Below the pieces are notes generated by a model. That model was given only the letters and a program-made list of their open reading frames with translations, ran no database searches and was not told the origin of the DNA. Below are positions 1 through 10,424 of a DNA stretch of 64,000 nucleotides, piece after piece. This DNA is from Prunus persica. Lineage: Eukaryota > Streptophyta > Magnoliopsida > Rosales > Rosaceae. Location of the stretch: assembly GCF_000346465.2 (NCBI RefSeq), contig NC_034016.1, forward strand, positions 17,678,563 to 17,742,562, in the 5' to 3' direction. Made by a program: the position numbers and the translations under genes. Each line of letters opens with the position of its first letter. Position 1 is the stretch's first letter.

Positions 1-61
1 AATCATAACTGACATTGAACTTGAACTTGCACAATCACTTTAGAATTAGTTAAGTCATAGA

Positions 62-426
62 TCAAACCTTAATGACCCTATCCTCCTCACACGTGACAAC
101 ACACATGAGCCTCGATCTGAAAACAAGAGGACAACCACAGCAATACTTAAGTCAATTTACACCCATAGGTGTATATGTGCACGATGCGCTTAAAGTATGC
201 TACACCTGCAGCAGAAACCTGATTGATCATAACCAGCTTAAGATTCATTTCCTATTTCTTGATAATACTTTCTTGTGATGAACTAGCAGGTGTCTACTTC
301 ACAATATGAGAATAAAATTAAATAGACACTACACAAACGAGGACACCTATGCTTACCTAAAAGTGTCCCATCAGGGCTCCACATCATGCGGTTGATTGAT
401 GCTGTATAGTCATTGGCCAAATATGC
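62..426 (-). pseudogene. TOPLESS-related WD40 corepressor fragment, three decayed exons
   Basis: Three exon-like blocks on the minus strand resemble consecutive exons of the TOPLESS/TPR transcriptional corepressor family, around its first WD40 repeats. Block 1 (426-357, flanked by AG and GT) encodes ASINRMMWSPDGTLLG. Block 2 (205 to about 150) continues in phase as GVAYFKRIVHIYTY and then runs into a stop. Block 3 (about 116-62) begins IEAH and, after an apparent internal deletion and frame change, reads CVVTCEEDRVIKV followed by TGA where the family has Trp. In intact members, block 3 contains about 15 more residues between these two motifs. The match to the family is from memory of TOPLESS sequences; the stops and the deletion are seen directly. 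The locus is cut by the window start, so only the last part is visible. It is a dead fragment, unrelated in order to the second TOPLESS piece at 39.6-40.2 kb. Confidence 0.72.
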
Positions 427-1280
427 CTAAACAGATATCCTCCTCGCCGAACACCTACTACCTAGTATGGGGCTGGAAAAACATGGACAATTTTAATACA
501 GAGTGAAGATGAAGATGGCAGGAACTGACAGCTAGAACTATGCACTCCGCTAGCCCAGCCTGATTCATTCCTGCAAAACAGGTCCAAGTTAGCGCTTTTG
601 CTTTGTAAGAAATCAGAGAGTTCCCAAAGGAATGAGCAAAAGTCATTACTAAATCATATACGATGTTCACACAAGTTATAGAATTTCTAAATACCTCCTA
701 TTATGCCACACAGTATCATATTCTACAAAAACAGCTAATCTGCATGAATCAAGCAACAACTTGCAGAAGTATTAACCCCTAGCCAACATGAACCACAAAA
801 CGATACTGTAATGTTTCATTCAACAACAAAGAATCATACATCGTATTTGTTTCAAGAATCAAATTAAAACCCCAAAAGTGTGTACTTTGAAACCAAAATA
901 TAAGACAAACCCAAATCAGCAGGATGGAAAATCATCTCCGGCACAAGGAACGTTTCATTTGTCAAGTCAAATTCCTGCCCAAAAACAACAAACACCACTC
1001 AGAAGTAGAAAACAAACACAACCAGCTAATGGTCAACACTAAACAATGCAGTCGTGTAAATTGAGTAACAACTAATAACCAAAGTGTACTTCGACCACTT
1101 TTATAGTGGTCTTCTTAATAAGCCAACAAAAAAACCTAAAAAATAATAATAAGAGAACGAAACAGTAAGTATTTCAGATGGCTTTGCAGAGTGAAGACAA
1201 AGTGATAAGAAAAACCAATGAACGTCAGCGAAAAAATATATATATTGAATGCTTGTCCCGATCAATAATGGCGGTCTCTG
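427..1280. other. gene-free stretch
   Basis: AT-rich sequence with no coding block, inverted repeat or tandem array that I can support. It may be former intron or flank of the TOPLESS-related fragment. Short open frames here show no recognisable family motif. Confidence 0.4.
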
Positions 1281-1570
1281 AAAAGTGTGACAGTAAAATT
1301 GAATAATTGGATGAGACCGAAGAGTGATGAAACGCTCTTCCTTCTATAAACGGACTTTCAAAGGAACCAAACCCAACTTGGAAAGCCGTCTTCTTTACTT
1401 CCCAAAAACAAAGAAAAGCCGTGTTCTTTGCAAAAAGTTTCTTATTTCCGTTTTTGAGTCATACTCATACCTACTGTTCTTTGCAAAAAGCTTCAACTGC
1501 TCAGTTTTGGTGATTTTGCACAGCAAGCAAGAGCTAATCCAATAATGGCTGATATGCAATTCTTCTACCT
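1281..1570. repeat. duplicated segment shared with 40700-41030
   Basis: From the string GTGACAGTAAAATTGAATAA onward this block is nearly identical to 40709-41030, in the same orientation. It leads directly into the receptor-kinase fragment in both places. The second copy has an extra internal repeat of the phrase around TTTCTTATTTCCGTTTTTGG, and a third, shorter relative of that phrase lies at about 40190-40290. Function unknown; it looks like non-coding DNA carried with the kinase fragment. Confidence 0.7.
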
Positions 1571-1571
1571 C

Positions 1572-1805
1572 ACATGACCATCATCTTCCTGCTCTGTCCC
1601 AATCCCAAGCAAATTGGCATCCATAACTTCATCTATCATTGCATCTGGTAATAGTGAGTTTGCAATCCATTGCTTTAAATTCATTTCCCCAACAAACATC
1701 TCATATGTTGGCTTCCTTCTTGTGAATGTTTCCATCACTACAATTCCAAAACTGTACACATCCCCTCTTGTTGAAACCATTCCTTCCAATCCATACTCTT
1801 CATTA
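1572..1805 (-). pseudogene. LRR receptor-like kinase fragment (kinase C-lobe)
   Basis: The minus strand encodes a piece of a plant LRR-XII-type receptor kinase (the class including FLS2/EFR-like paralogues). It starts EYGLEGMVSTRGDVYSFGIV, the subdomain VIII-IX region with the Asp of DVYSFG, and continues METFTRRKPTYEMFVGEMN and LKQWIANSLLPDAMIDEV. It ends at a stop just after an acidic EQEDD stretch. The catalytic loop, N-lobe and all extracellular parts are missing. Upstream (higher coordinates) the frame runs directly into the G-rich minisatellite at 1816, so the gene is cut there. The copy at 41033-41262 is cut at the same place, showing that the break preceded the duplication. Confidence 0.8.
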
Positions 1806-1815
1806 CGAAAAATCG

Positions 1816-2035
1816 GCCTAGGCGGCTTGGGCGGGTCTGGGAGGCGCTAGGCGGGGTCTGGGCGGCGCTAGGCGTCTCTAGGCGGGTCTGAGCGGGTCTA
1901 GGCGGCGCTAGGCGTGTTTGGGCGGAGCTAGGCAGGTCTAGGCGGGTCTAGGCGGATCTAGGCGGCGCTAGGCGGGTCTAGGCGGCCCTAGGCGGATCTA
2001 GGCGGCGCTAGGCGGGTCTGGGTGCCAGGGTGGGT
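1816..2035. repeat. G-rich decamer minisatellite
   Basis: About 20 imperfect copies of a roughly 10-bp unit of the type TCTAGGCGGG / GCTAGGCGGC, beginning with CGGCCTAGGCGGC. It follows the kinase fragment without a gap. A shorter version (41272-41352) sits in the same position beside the duplicated kinase fragment. Runs of this type are common near the ends of plant DNA transposons, but I see no matching opposite end here. Confidence 0.8.
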
Positions 2036-2509
2036 CTGGTTCTTTAGGGTTTAGGGTCTGGGTGCTAGGGTGGGTCTGTCGCATTTTTTCCAGGTACGTG
2101 TGCCATTTTCTTCGTTGAAGCCGATATTTCGAGCAAGACATTTGAGGTCACAGCCCGACTTATGTCCCTTAATTGTGTGCTGTGTGCTGTGACTGTATTT
2201 TGCTATTTTTGAAAGCTAAAAGCTTTTGCAGATTCTGAGATGCTTATAAACTCATTTGCAGGCTATAGCCTTGATCACGATGAGGTCCAAACCTCCTGAT
2301 GATGTATAGAGGTTTGAAATTTTTTTTTTTTTCAATTCAGCTGTATAATATTATTTTCTTTTCTAGGTATGAGTAGCTTATATAATGTTTTCTACTGATT
2401 TTAAAAATATACGTACATAAATATTGTACATGTGTTTGGCCTTGAATGTTAAGTTAAAGACATTGGCAGAATCATGGCTTGTAACCATTTCTATGGTAGC
2501 GCAGCGCAC

Positions 2510-2689
2510 ACAGTTTGCAGCTCGCCTCAGCATAAAAGTAAAGATGGATATCAATGTCACAGTTTTATATCAAATCAAGAAGGAAATTCCAATGCTGCGG
2601 CTTATAAAACTAAAGGGTTCATAGAGCAAGCACTTTCTGTACACTACAGGCAGATTTTAGAAGCTTACAGGAAATTGGACTATGACTAG
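2510..2689 (+). CDS. possible terminal exon of an unrecognised gene
   Basis: A plus-strand frame opens after a plausible splice acceptor (TTTGCAG at about 2513-2519) and runs to a TAG stop. It reads SPQHKSKDGYQCHSFISN and later KGFIEQALSVHYRQILEAYR. The composition is protein-like (charged, amphipathic end) and unlike the repeats around it. I do not recognise the family, see no partner exons, and found no promoter. It may be another gene fragment in this fragment-rich region or a chance frame. Confidence 0.25.
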   Translation, partial: TVCSSPQHKSKDGYQCHSFISNQEGNSNAAAYKTKGFIEQALSVHYRQILEAYRKLDYD

Positions 2690-2699
2690 CTAGACATTA

Positions 2700-3395
2700 G
2701 CCATATCAATCAAGGCTCACAACCAATAGAGCAAGTATTCCGGCATTAAGTATACAAGCTCAATGTAAACCAAGAGTAATTTGACCCAATTAGTGCGCGA
2801 GATTCATTTTGGAATGGAAAGTGGTAAATCAAAGTGGCTGACAATAAAAAACAGTTAAAAGTAGTGTTCTTAAATTAAATTATTAATCAAAGTTAAAGAA
2901 ATAGAAAAACTGAGGTTTGAACATATAAAACCACAACCGATCACCACCAAAACCTTCACCAAATTTAGGTATCACCCTCAACACTATGCTTGGCCTTGTT
3001 GTGTGACTCAAGTTCAGATCTGGAAACATCAACATAACACAAACATTTTTTTAAAAAAATAGAAAAAATATTTTCTGAACTTTTACTTGCTCACCACCAT
3101 CACCAGCCCTTTGTGCTCATTGCTTGGGCTGATGACCTATCATCCTCGTCTCCACCATCATCCTCGTCTCCACCATCACATTTCTACAATCACATAGGCA
3201 ATATATAAATGTGTGATTAGTACCAACACCCAGTCAAACTATTGAAGCTTCTCTTGCATGAAGTTCAAGGACAGAAACAGAAAGACTACATTGGTTAAAA
3301 GCAAGAGAGTCTAAAACCAACAGCTTTTTCTAAAGGCCTGAGGGAAGCAACACCTAAGTGACCAAGTAAATGAATTTTTTTTTTTAAAAATACTC
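2700..3395. other. gene-free stretch
   Basis: AT-rich sequence with a short direct repeat of CATCCTCGTCTCCACCATCA at about 3140-3178. No gene or transposon end is supported. The palindrome repeats begin at about 3400. Confidence 0.4.
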
Positions 3396-3399
3396 CAAA

Positions 3400-4090
3400 T
3401 GGTTGGCGGACTTTTTTTATGTTAAAAATAGTATAGCCGCCCGGCTATACTCAGTTTTGAAATTTTTTTCCAGACAGAATTGTGTTGAGACGTGGCTCCA
3501 AATCGATCGGGTGGGGGGGGGACCTTTTTTATATTAAAAATAGTATAGCCGCACGGCTATACTCAGTGTTGAAATTTTTTAAAGAAAGACATGTGCTGAC
3601 ACGTGGCTCAAAATGGTTGGGGGACCTTTTTTATATTAAAAATAGTATAGCCGCACGGCTATACCCAATTTTGAAATTTTTTTTAAAACGACTTGTGTTG
3701 ACACGTGGCTCCAAATGGTTGGGGAACCAACAGCCGCACGGCTATACTCAGTTTTGAAATTTTTTTAAAAAAGACATGTGTTGACACGTGGCTCCAAATG
3801 GTTGGGGGACCATTTTCATATAGTATAGCCGAATGGCTAGACTCAGTTTTTAAATTTTTTTAAAGATATACATGTTTTGATACGTGGCTCCAAATTGTTG
3901 GGGGACCTTTTTTATATGAAAAATAGTATAGCCGCCCGGCTATACTCAGTTTTTAAATTTTTTTAAAAAATACGTGTTTGACACGTGTCTCCAAATCGTT
4001 AGGGGACTTTTTTCAGTTAAAAATAGTATAGCCGCCCGGCTATACTCAGTTTTTTTAAATTAAAAAAATGTATATAGTATAGGCGAGAGG
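3400..4090. repeat. palindrome/G-box tandem repeat, block A1
   Basis: About six imperfect tandem copies of a roughly 115-bp unit. Each unit has an A/T stretch, then AGTATAGCCG, two bases, CGGCTATACTCAG, then T/A-rich sequence, then GACACGTGGCTCCAAATGGT and a run of G. The 9-base arms GTATAGCCG and CGGCTATAC can pair across a 2-base centre. CACGTG is a G-box core, but no regulatory role is shown. Chance frames through the unit give repeating peptides (FYIKNSIAARLY...), which I treat as artefacts. Bases between units vary, so this is an old, diverged array. Confidence 0.85.
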
Positions 4091-4455
4091 CGTTAATGGT
4101 TTTTTTTTTAAAAAAAAAAATTGAATTTAGTAAATAGTGTAGACGAGCGGCTATAGTCTTTTATATATGTATTCACATATAAATATATACATATATACAT
4201 GTATATAGGTACGTGTTTTTCAACAATACATTCGTGTTATGTACAGGTCTAACGTTTTATTTAAAAGCAAACATACAATAGTCGTATTTCTAATATTTTA
4301 TACACGTATTTTTTACAAAATTTTCAATAACATTCAAATTAAAATCAACAAGTGAATTATTTAAATTAAAATCTTTTACGAACTTTTTACAAAATTTTAA
4401 GTAAGACCCACAAATTCGCGTATTCAACAAATAATTCTCATATATTTTTTTAAGA
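4091..4455. repeat. AT-rich tail of the palindrome element, copy A1
   Basis: The stretch contains GTATAGGCGAGAGGCGTTAA, then a run with AAACATACAATAGTCGTATT and ending near AATAATTCTCATATAT. The same ordered landmarks follow the palindrome blocks at 4840-4979 plus 6948-7620 and at 34640-35040, and a weaker version lies at 13060-13220. It therefore looks like a fixed tail of a composite dispersed repeat. Confidence 0.65.
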
Positions 4456-4870
4456 ATTGTGTTGACACGTGGCTCCAAATGGTTGGGGGACTTTTTTAAT
4501 ATTAAAATAGTATAGCCGCACGGCTATACTCAGTTTTGAAATTTTTTTAAGAAAGACATGTGTTGACACGTGGCTCCAAATGGTTGGGGAATTTTTTTAT
4601 ATTAAAAATAGTATAGCCGCCCGGCTGTACTCAGTTTTGAAATTTTTAAAAGAAATACATGTTTTGACACGTGGCTCTAAATGGTTTGGGGACCTTTTTT
4701 ATATTAAAAATAGTGTAGCCGCCCGGCTATACTCAGTTTTGGAATTTTTTTAAAAAATACATGTTTGACACGTGGCTCCAAATGGTTGGGGGACTTTTTT
4801 GAGTTAAAAATAGTATAGCCGCCCGGCTGTACTCAGTTTTTTTTAATTAAAAAATATATAGTATAGGCAA
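4456..4870. repeat. palindrome/G-box tandem repeat, block A2
   Basis: Four more units of the roughly 115-bp repeat. From about 4555 this block is nearly identical to 34350-34660, including the variant units with GGCTGTACTCAG and with GTGTAGCCGCCC. It marks the left part of duplicated segment A. Confidence 0.8.
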
Positions 4871-4979
4871 GAGGCGTTAATGGTTTTTCTTTATTTTAAA
4901 AATTGAATTTAATAAATAGTATAGACTAGCGGCTATAGTCTTTTAGATATGTATTTACACATAAATATATACATATATA

Positions 4980-6947
4980 TGATAAGGTCATAATTTCACA
5001 CATTTGCATGCCTTCTTTGCTTAGTAATTTTGTTTAGTTTCTCTTTATTTTGAGTCTCTTACCTATGTTTGTGTGTTTTGTAGGTTAGGACAGCAAAGGG
5101 GATCACATTTGATGCAATTCATGCATGTTAAGGGTTGATTGGCACAAGAGGAATATGAGCTTAATGACAGAACCAATTTGGGCCACAGTCCTTGTCAGTC
5201 CAAATTCGTGGGTCATCTTGCAGGCCTCATTTCAGCAACCTACACTGCTTGGATGAGGAGACATGCTTCACAGAAGTTGTTCCAATGGATGTCTAGTATA
5301 ACATATCCAAATTTCAGCCCAATTAATGATAGCTAGAGTCCTTAGCCTGTCAAACACTGAACCATGCTCTAGGAGGATTTAATATGTAGCTGCCAGCTGG
5401 TGAGCCTTGTGCTCCACACCTCCCTTGAGCCATGTGCCTCACTTCAGCATTATTTGACTTTGGACCTGATATGTTGAGCAAATTAGGGAGGCATTTCAGC
5501 TATGGAAGTCAAAAAGGAGCAAAACATGGCATGCTTAATTATGGGGATCTTGTCTGCACAAATCAAGGACCCTTTTCCAGGAATTCTGGTAGGCTACACA
5601 TGGGAGACAAATCAGTATGGGAAGTCAAAAAGATGAACAAAAGTCAAGCTTTCCATAAAGAAACCAAGAAAATTCCACCAAAGCATTTATTGGGCAGCTG
5701 GGAAAGTTGGCATTTATTGGGCAGCTTAGGCAATTGGGAGCAGCTAAGAGAGGTGTGTTTCACCGGCCAAAGGGGAGCACGAAATTGCACTCTATAAATT
5801 GAGAGTTACACACTCATTCAAAGGGAGAGAGCAGACACACACATTCATTTCATCCATTACTCTCATACACACATTCAGATTCACCACAAAGAGAGAAGGG
5901 AGCTTGGAGCTGTCCTGGGAACTACCTCGCTGCCACCATCTAGTTCTTCTCCTCTCTTTATCCTATCTATGTATTTCTTATTTTCTGTATTCACAGTTAT
6001 GTCTAACTAATCCATCTAGTTAGGGCTTAGGATGAAGCCCTAGTCATGAATATTCAATGTTATTGATGATTTTATAGTTAATTGATTTCCTTGCTTTCAT
6101 TATCAAGTTGTTAACCTCCAATTTATTATGTGCTTGATGTATGTTTTCTTGGAGTAGCTAACTAGGATTTTATGCATCTAGCACAGGTTGGGAAGGGGTT
6201 TAGATTCACCAATTCTACTCTCCTTTCACAAGCAACACTTGAATGGCCTAAGAATCATTCAAGGGGTTAACAACCATAGGTTGACTAGGACAGATACCAT
6301 GTTCTAGGACTTGTGTGATTATCATATTCTCAAGGAGCTTAATGACTCTTGTATGCTTTATTCTAAGTAGATATCATGCTTAGGTTGCATATTAGAGATC
6401 ACGTGCTGTGTAGATACCATGCACAATCACATGCCTTAGGAGAATGATGCATCCTGCACCTAGATAGCATAGGCTTGTATGCGATAATCTATTGTTGATG
6501 AAGCTTGAGTCAATTTCTATGCATTCATAACTTGGATAGGAAGACTAGTGGCAGATTCCAAGGCTCTAACACCTCTCAATCATTGTTTCACAACTTGTTC
6601 ATTGCTGCTAGTGTTTACTTTCAAGCACTTTCATTTCACTTTCTTGTTTTCATTTCAACAACAAAACCCCTCATTTCGAGTGCGTGTGTGGTGCTAGGAT
6701 TCTGTCAGACCTTGAGTAATTAGCAAGAGGCATTGTTGAATTCGACCTTGCCTTTAGCTAGTTAGTCAGTTTCTTTGTTCTATGTTTGTCTAGCATTCTA
6801 AGTAATTTAACTTGGAACCAAGTTACCATTCTCCGTGGGATCGACCTCGTATTTACATAAGCTATACTATAAACGGTTCGTGCACTTGCGAGAATTAAAG
6901 TTGCTGTTTTTAATAACTCATTTTAGTTGTTAAGAATAGGCTCAACA
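4980..6947. mobile_element. solo LTR of a large LTR retrotransposon (1968 bp)
   Basis: The block starts TGATAAGGTCATAATTTCAC and ends AATAGGCTCAACA (TG...CA). It is flanked by a 5-bp duplication ATATA at 4975-4979 and 6948-6952. The paralogous place in segment B (about 34765-34775) has a single ATATA and no insert, which fixes both boundaries. The length and the phrase CTCCGTGGGATCGACCTCG near the end resemble LTRs of large Ty3/gypsy (Tat-type) elements. A TATA-like CTCTATAAATTG lies at about 5790, followed by a possible transcript start. No internal coding region is present, so it is a solo LTR, most simply left by LTR-LTR recombination. The strand is not certain. Confidence 0.8.
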
Positions 6948-7049
6948 ATATACACGTATTTTTCAACAATATATTCGTGTTATATACACGTCTCACATTT
7001 TCTTTAAAAAGCAAACATACAATAGTCGTATTTCTAATATTTTATGCAT

Positions 7050-7450
7050 CAGTCCCCTTCTATTGAGGGATCCCTCAAATAAAATTATTTGAGGGACGTC
7101 CTTTAGGGTACCCTACAATTTTTTTCCCAATGATCCAAACCATCTATTTTTTAGGTCTTCATTCATAGATCATCCTAACAAAAAATTAGATAAATCGGAA
7201 ACCGTTTCGACATCCAATTGTGTCTTACAAAATCAATGAACACGGTACTTCAAGAAAATGCTAAAATTTCAATAACTTAATTGAGTGGTCAAATGATATC
7301 GGATTCAAGTGATTTTTTGTAGGGATGATCTTTGAATGAGTATTTACAAAATAGACGGTTTGGATTAGTGAAATACAATCCGGAGTGGGGCCTACAAGGG
7401 GTGTCCCTCAAATAAGCTTATTTGAGGGATCCCTCAATGGAAGCTCTCTG
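7050..7450. mobile_element. MULE-type MITE, 401 bp
   Basis: Terminal inverted repeats start CAG and include ATTGAGGGATCCCTCAAATA at both ends, followed by an inner TTATTTGAGGGAC. A 10-bp duplication TTTTATGCAT flanks it (7040-7049 and 7451-7460). The empty site, with one TTTTATGCAT, is present in segment B at 34862-34871. The 9-10-bp target duplication points to a Mutator-like transposase acting in trans. There is no coding capacity inside. Confidence 0.85.
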
Positions 7451-7677
7451 TTTTATGCATATTTTTTACAAAATTTTCAACAACACACAAAAATTCAAAT
7501 TAGTTAATTATTTAAATTAAAATTTTCACGTACTTTTTACAAAATTTTAAGTAACACACACAAATTCACATATTATACAAATAATTCTCATATATTATTG
7601 AATAAGAATAACATGTGGTATAAAAATTATATTAAAACATAAAATAGAGGAAGATTAATATCTACTTTGGTACTTCT

Positions 7678-7707
7678 TTATTATTATTATTATTATTATT
7701 ATTATTT
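7678..7707. repeat. (TTA)n microsatellite
   Basis: About ten TTA units. The paralogous site in segment B (about 35089-35108) has fewer units, so the repeat changed length after the duplication. Confidence 0.9.
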
Positions 7708-8000
7708 TAAACGAGTACAGCCGTACGGCTATACTCGATGTTTTAAATTTTTTGAAAAAGCCATGGGCTAACACGTGGCGCCACATGGCTGGAGTCTTTT
7801 TTTATAATTAAAAATAGTATAGCCGCACAATTCTAGAGAAATGCATTCTCCACTTATGGATAAATGAAATGATTTCAATGTGAATCCTCAAATGCAACCA
7901 GGGAATCAGTTTCCTTTCCTATGAAGTTGAACTATAAACAATCTGAATACTACATTGATCCGTTTTGGCTTGGCTACTTGTGATAAGTTACTTCTGTTAG

Positions 8001-10420
8001 TGTAAAATATTAGAAGATGATAACAGAATCCCTTGGCCTGGAGTCCCTTTCAAATAATGTAATAATCGATCTGCAGCATCTTTATGAGTTGTACGGGGGC
8101 TTTGCATGAATTGGCTCAAAATATGAACTGTATGAACAATGTCTGGCCTAGTGATGGTGAGATATATCAAGCGACCCACCAATCTTCTATAAGTTTCTGG
8201 ATTATGTAATAGTTCCCCATCTTCATTGTTTAACTTGAGATTTTGTTCCATGGGGAAGAAAGTAGGACGTGAACCAATAAGACCTGAGTCTTTCAAAATG
8301 TCAAGTGCATACTTCCGTTGGCTCAAATACAATCCCTTTGAAGAACGAGACACTTCTATCCCAAGGAAGTATTTTAAATCACCAAGGTCTTTTAAATGAA
8401 AACGTTGGTGCAACAAATTCTTGACAATTGATATAGTAGCAACATCGGTACCTGTAATAATAATATCGTCAACATATACAAGCAAGAAAATTGATGACTT
8501 ACCTTTGTGACGATAGAAAAGGGAGTAATCTGCTTTAGATTGAGAAAATCCCGCATCAAGTAATGTTTTGGAGAATTTTGCAAACCAACACCCAGAAGCT
8601 TGCTTTAATCCATAAAGTGATTTGTTAAGACGGCACACCATGTTTCCCCCCTTGCCGTGATAACCTTGAGGGAGCTGCATGTAAACCCTCTTCATGTAAA
8701 TCATCATGAAGAAAGGCATTGTTGACGTCTAATTGTTGAAGACACCAACCCTTGGCAGTGGCCAAAGATAATAAAACACGAACAGTGGTAAGTTTGGCAA
8801 CAGGAGAAAAAGTTTCATGATAATCAATCCCTTCCATTTGCGTATATCCCTTGGCGACGAGGCGAGCTTTGCATCGTTCAATAGTGCCATTAGAATGCCG
8901 TTTTATTTTATAGACCCACTTGCAGCCGATGGCTTTTTTATGAGCAGGCAAGGCCATGAGGGTCCATGTATGATTAGCTTCCAAGGCAGCAAGTTCACTT
9001 TGCATAGCTTTACGCCATTCAGGATATTTAGTAGATTCATCAAAAGTGTTAGGCTCAACAATGGTAGTAATAGAAGCAAGAAAACTTTGATGTTTAATGG
9101 AGAATTTGTCATAAGATAAATAATGGGATAAAGGGTACCTGGTGCCATGTGGACCTGAAGTCGAAGAGGTTGCTTGAGATTGGTAGCAGTGATAATCATT
9201 AAGGTAACCTGGTGGTTTGCGACTACGAGGAGGAGGAGATGAGGGAGGTGCTATAATGGCAGAGGAAGTATTAGAATTTGTGATGGCTGGTGTAGGTGTT
9301 TCGGTAGGAGATGGAGGCAAAAGAGATGGGAGAGAAGAAAGTATGTTGGTTGGTGGAAAAGAAAGTATGTTGGTTGGTGGAGAAGAAGGTGTGTTGGTGG
9401 GTGGAGTAGAGGGAGACGTGTTAGTGTCTGGAGTGGCTTGTGTTTCTGGGTTAGATAAATCTGGTGAGGTAAGTGGATGAGCGAAAGCTAAAGGAAGGTG
9501 GGAATGTTCAAAATCTGTTGCAGGAATGGGTAAAACACCAGGTAAAGTGTGGTTATTTTGTGATAAATTATAAGGAAAAATAGTTTTGTAAAAAGTGACA
9601 TCTCTAGAAGTGTAAATTTTCTTTGTTTCAAGATCATATATTTTATAAGCCTTTTGAAAAGGTGGATAACCAATAAAGATACATGGTTTTGCTCTTTTAT
9701 CAAATTTATGAGAATGGGGAGACAAGTTATGACCATAACAAAGACAACCAAAAATTCGTAGGTGGGTATAAGAAGGTGCTTTGTTGAAAAGAATTTCATA
9801 AGGTGTTTTCCCATGTAAGATTTTGGTGGGTAAACGATTAATTAGATAAGCAGCAGTAAGAACACAATCACCCCAAAAAGAAACAGGTAAATTTGATTGA
9901 AAACGAAGGGAACGAGCAATATTTAAAAGATGACGATGTTTTCTTTCGACGACACCATTTTGTTGTGGTGTTGCCACACAACTATGTTGATGAATGACAC
10001 CAAGTGAAGAAAAATATTGGTTCAATTTGTGATTAAAAAATTCAGTTCCATTGTCAGTACGAACTTGACGAATAGAACAATTAAATTGTGTTTTGACCAT
10101 AGCAAAAAAATATGGTAAGTAGGTATTAACTTCTGATTTATGCTGCATTAAATAAAGCCAAGTACTACGAGAAAAATCATCAACTATGGTTAAAAAATAT
10201 TTAGCACCAGAAATTGAAGAAACAGAATAAGGTCCCCAAACATCACAATGTATTAAATCGAAGCAAGCATTTGTTGATATAGTGCTTAAAGGAAAAGAAA
10301 GCCGACAATGTTTAGCCAAAGGGCAAATAGTGCAAGCATGATTATTATCAAAAGAAATTTTTGAATTCAAACTTTGTAAATAAGGAAGAGTACACTTGGA
10401 TGGATGTCCTAAGCGCCAGT
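8001..10420 (-). mobile_element. Ty1/copia retrotransposon, copy A, truncated at both ends
   Basis: This is a minus-strand pol region nearly identical to the full element at 35403-39557. It has the GAG-pre-integrase start (YWRLGHPSKCTL), the integrase core (HCDVWGPYS, RTDNGTEF, TPQQNGVVERKHR), then reverse transcriptase with YVDDIIITG. The 3' end is deleted: after the shared target site GTTAG, 8 bases of LTR (TGTAAAAT) join directly to internal sequence at 8009. This removes about 690 bp of LTR and RNase H, with A/T microhomology at the join. The 5' end stops at about 10420, where a RAF-like kinase exon begins. An extra C near 8686 breaks the RT frame. At the position where copy B has a stop (37104), copy A keeps Trp. 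Confidence 0.93.
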
Positions 10421-10424
10421 ACAC
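8625..10424 (-). pseudogene. copia pol, integrase and 5' part of reverse transcriptase (copy A)
   Basis: An open frame of 599 codons in the minus direction. It covers the zinc-binding pre-integrase segment (H..C..C in HACTICPLAKHC), the integrase DDE core with Asp in HCDVWG and RTDNGTEF, a Pro/Ser/Thr-rich linker, and the start of RT ([37 protein letters not shown]). It then shifts frame because of one inserted base and continues from 8719 to 7997 in another frame, with YVDDIIITG. Gag, protease and RNase H are absent. It cannot act alone. Confidence 0.9.

Noticed and set aside
2043..2056. Telomere-like TTTAGGG units
   Set aside because: Only two units next to a G-rich minisatellite; chance or a slippage product.
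3482..3757. Open frame encoding a repeating peptide (FYIKNSIAARLY...), also at 34013-34198 and 34355-34564
   Set aside because: It follows the 115-bp palindrome repeat, whose unit is sometimes a multiple of three. There is no start context, no splice structure, and the frame breaks in neighbouring units.
9217..9480. Plus-strand frame of Gly/Val-rich protein (also 37306-37569)
   Set aside because: It is antisense to the Pro/Ser/Thr-rich linker of copia pol; low-complexity shadow.
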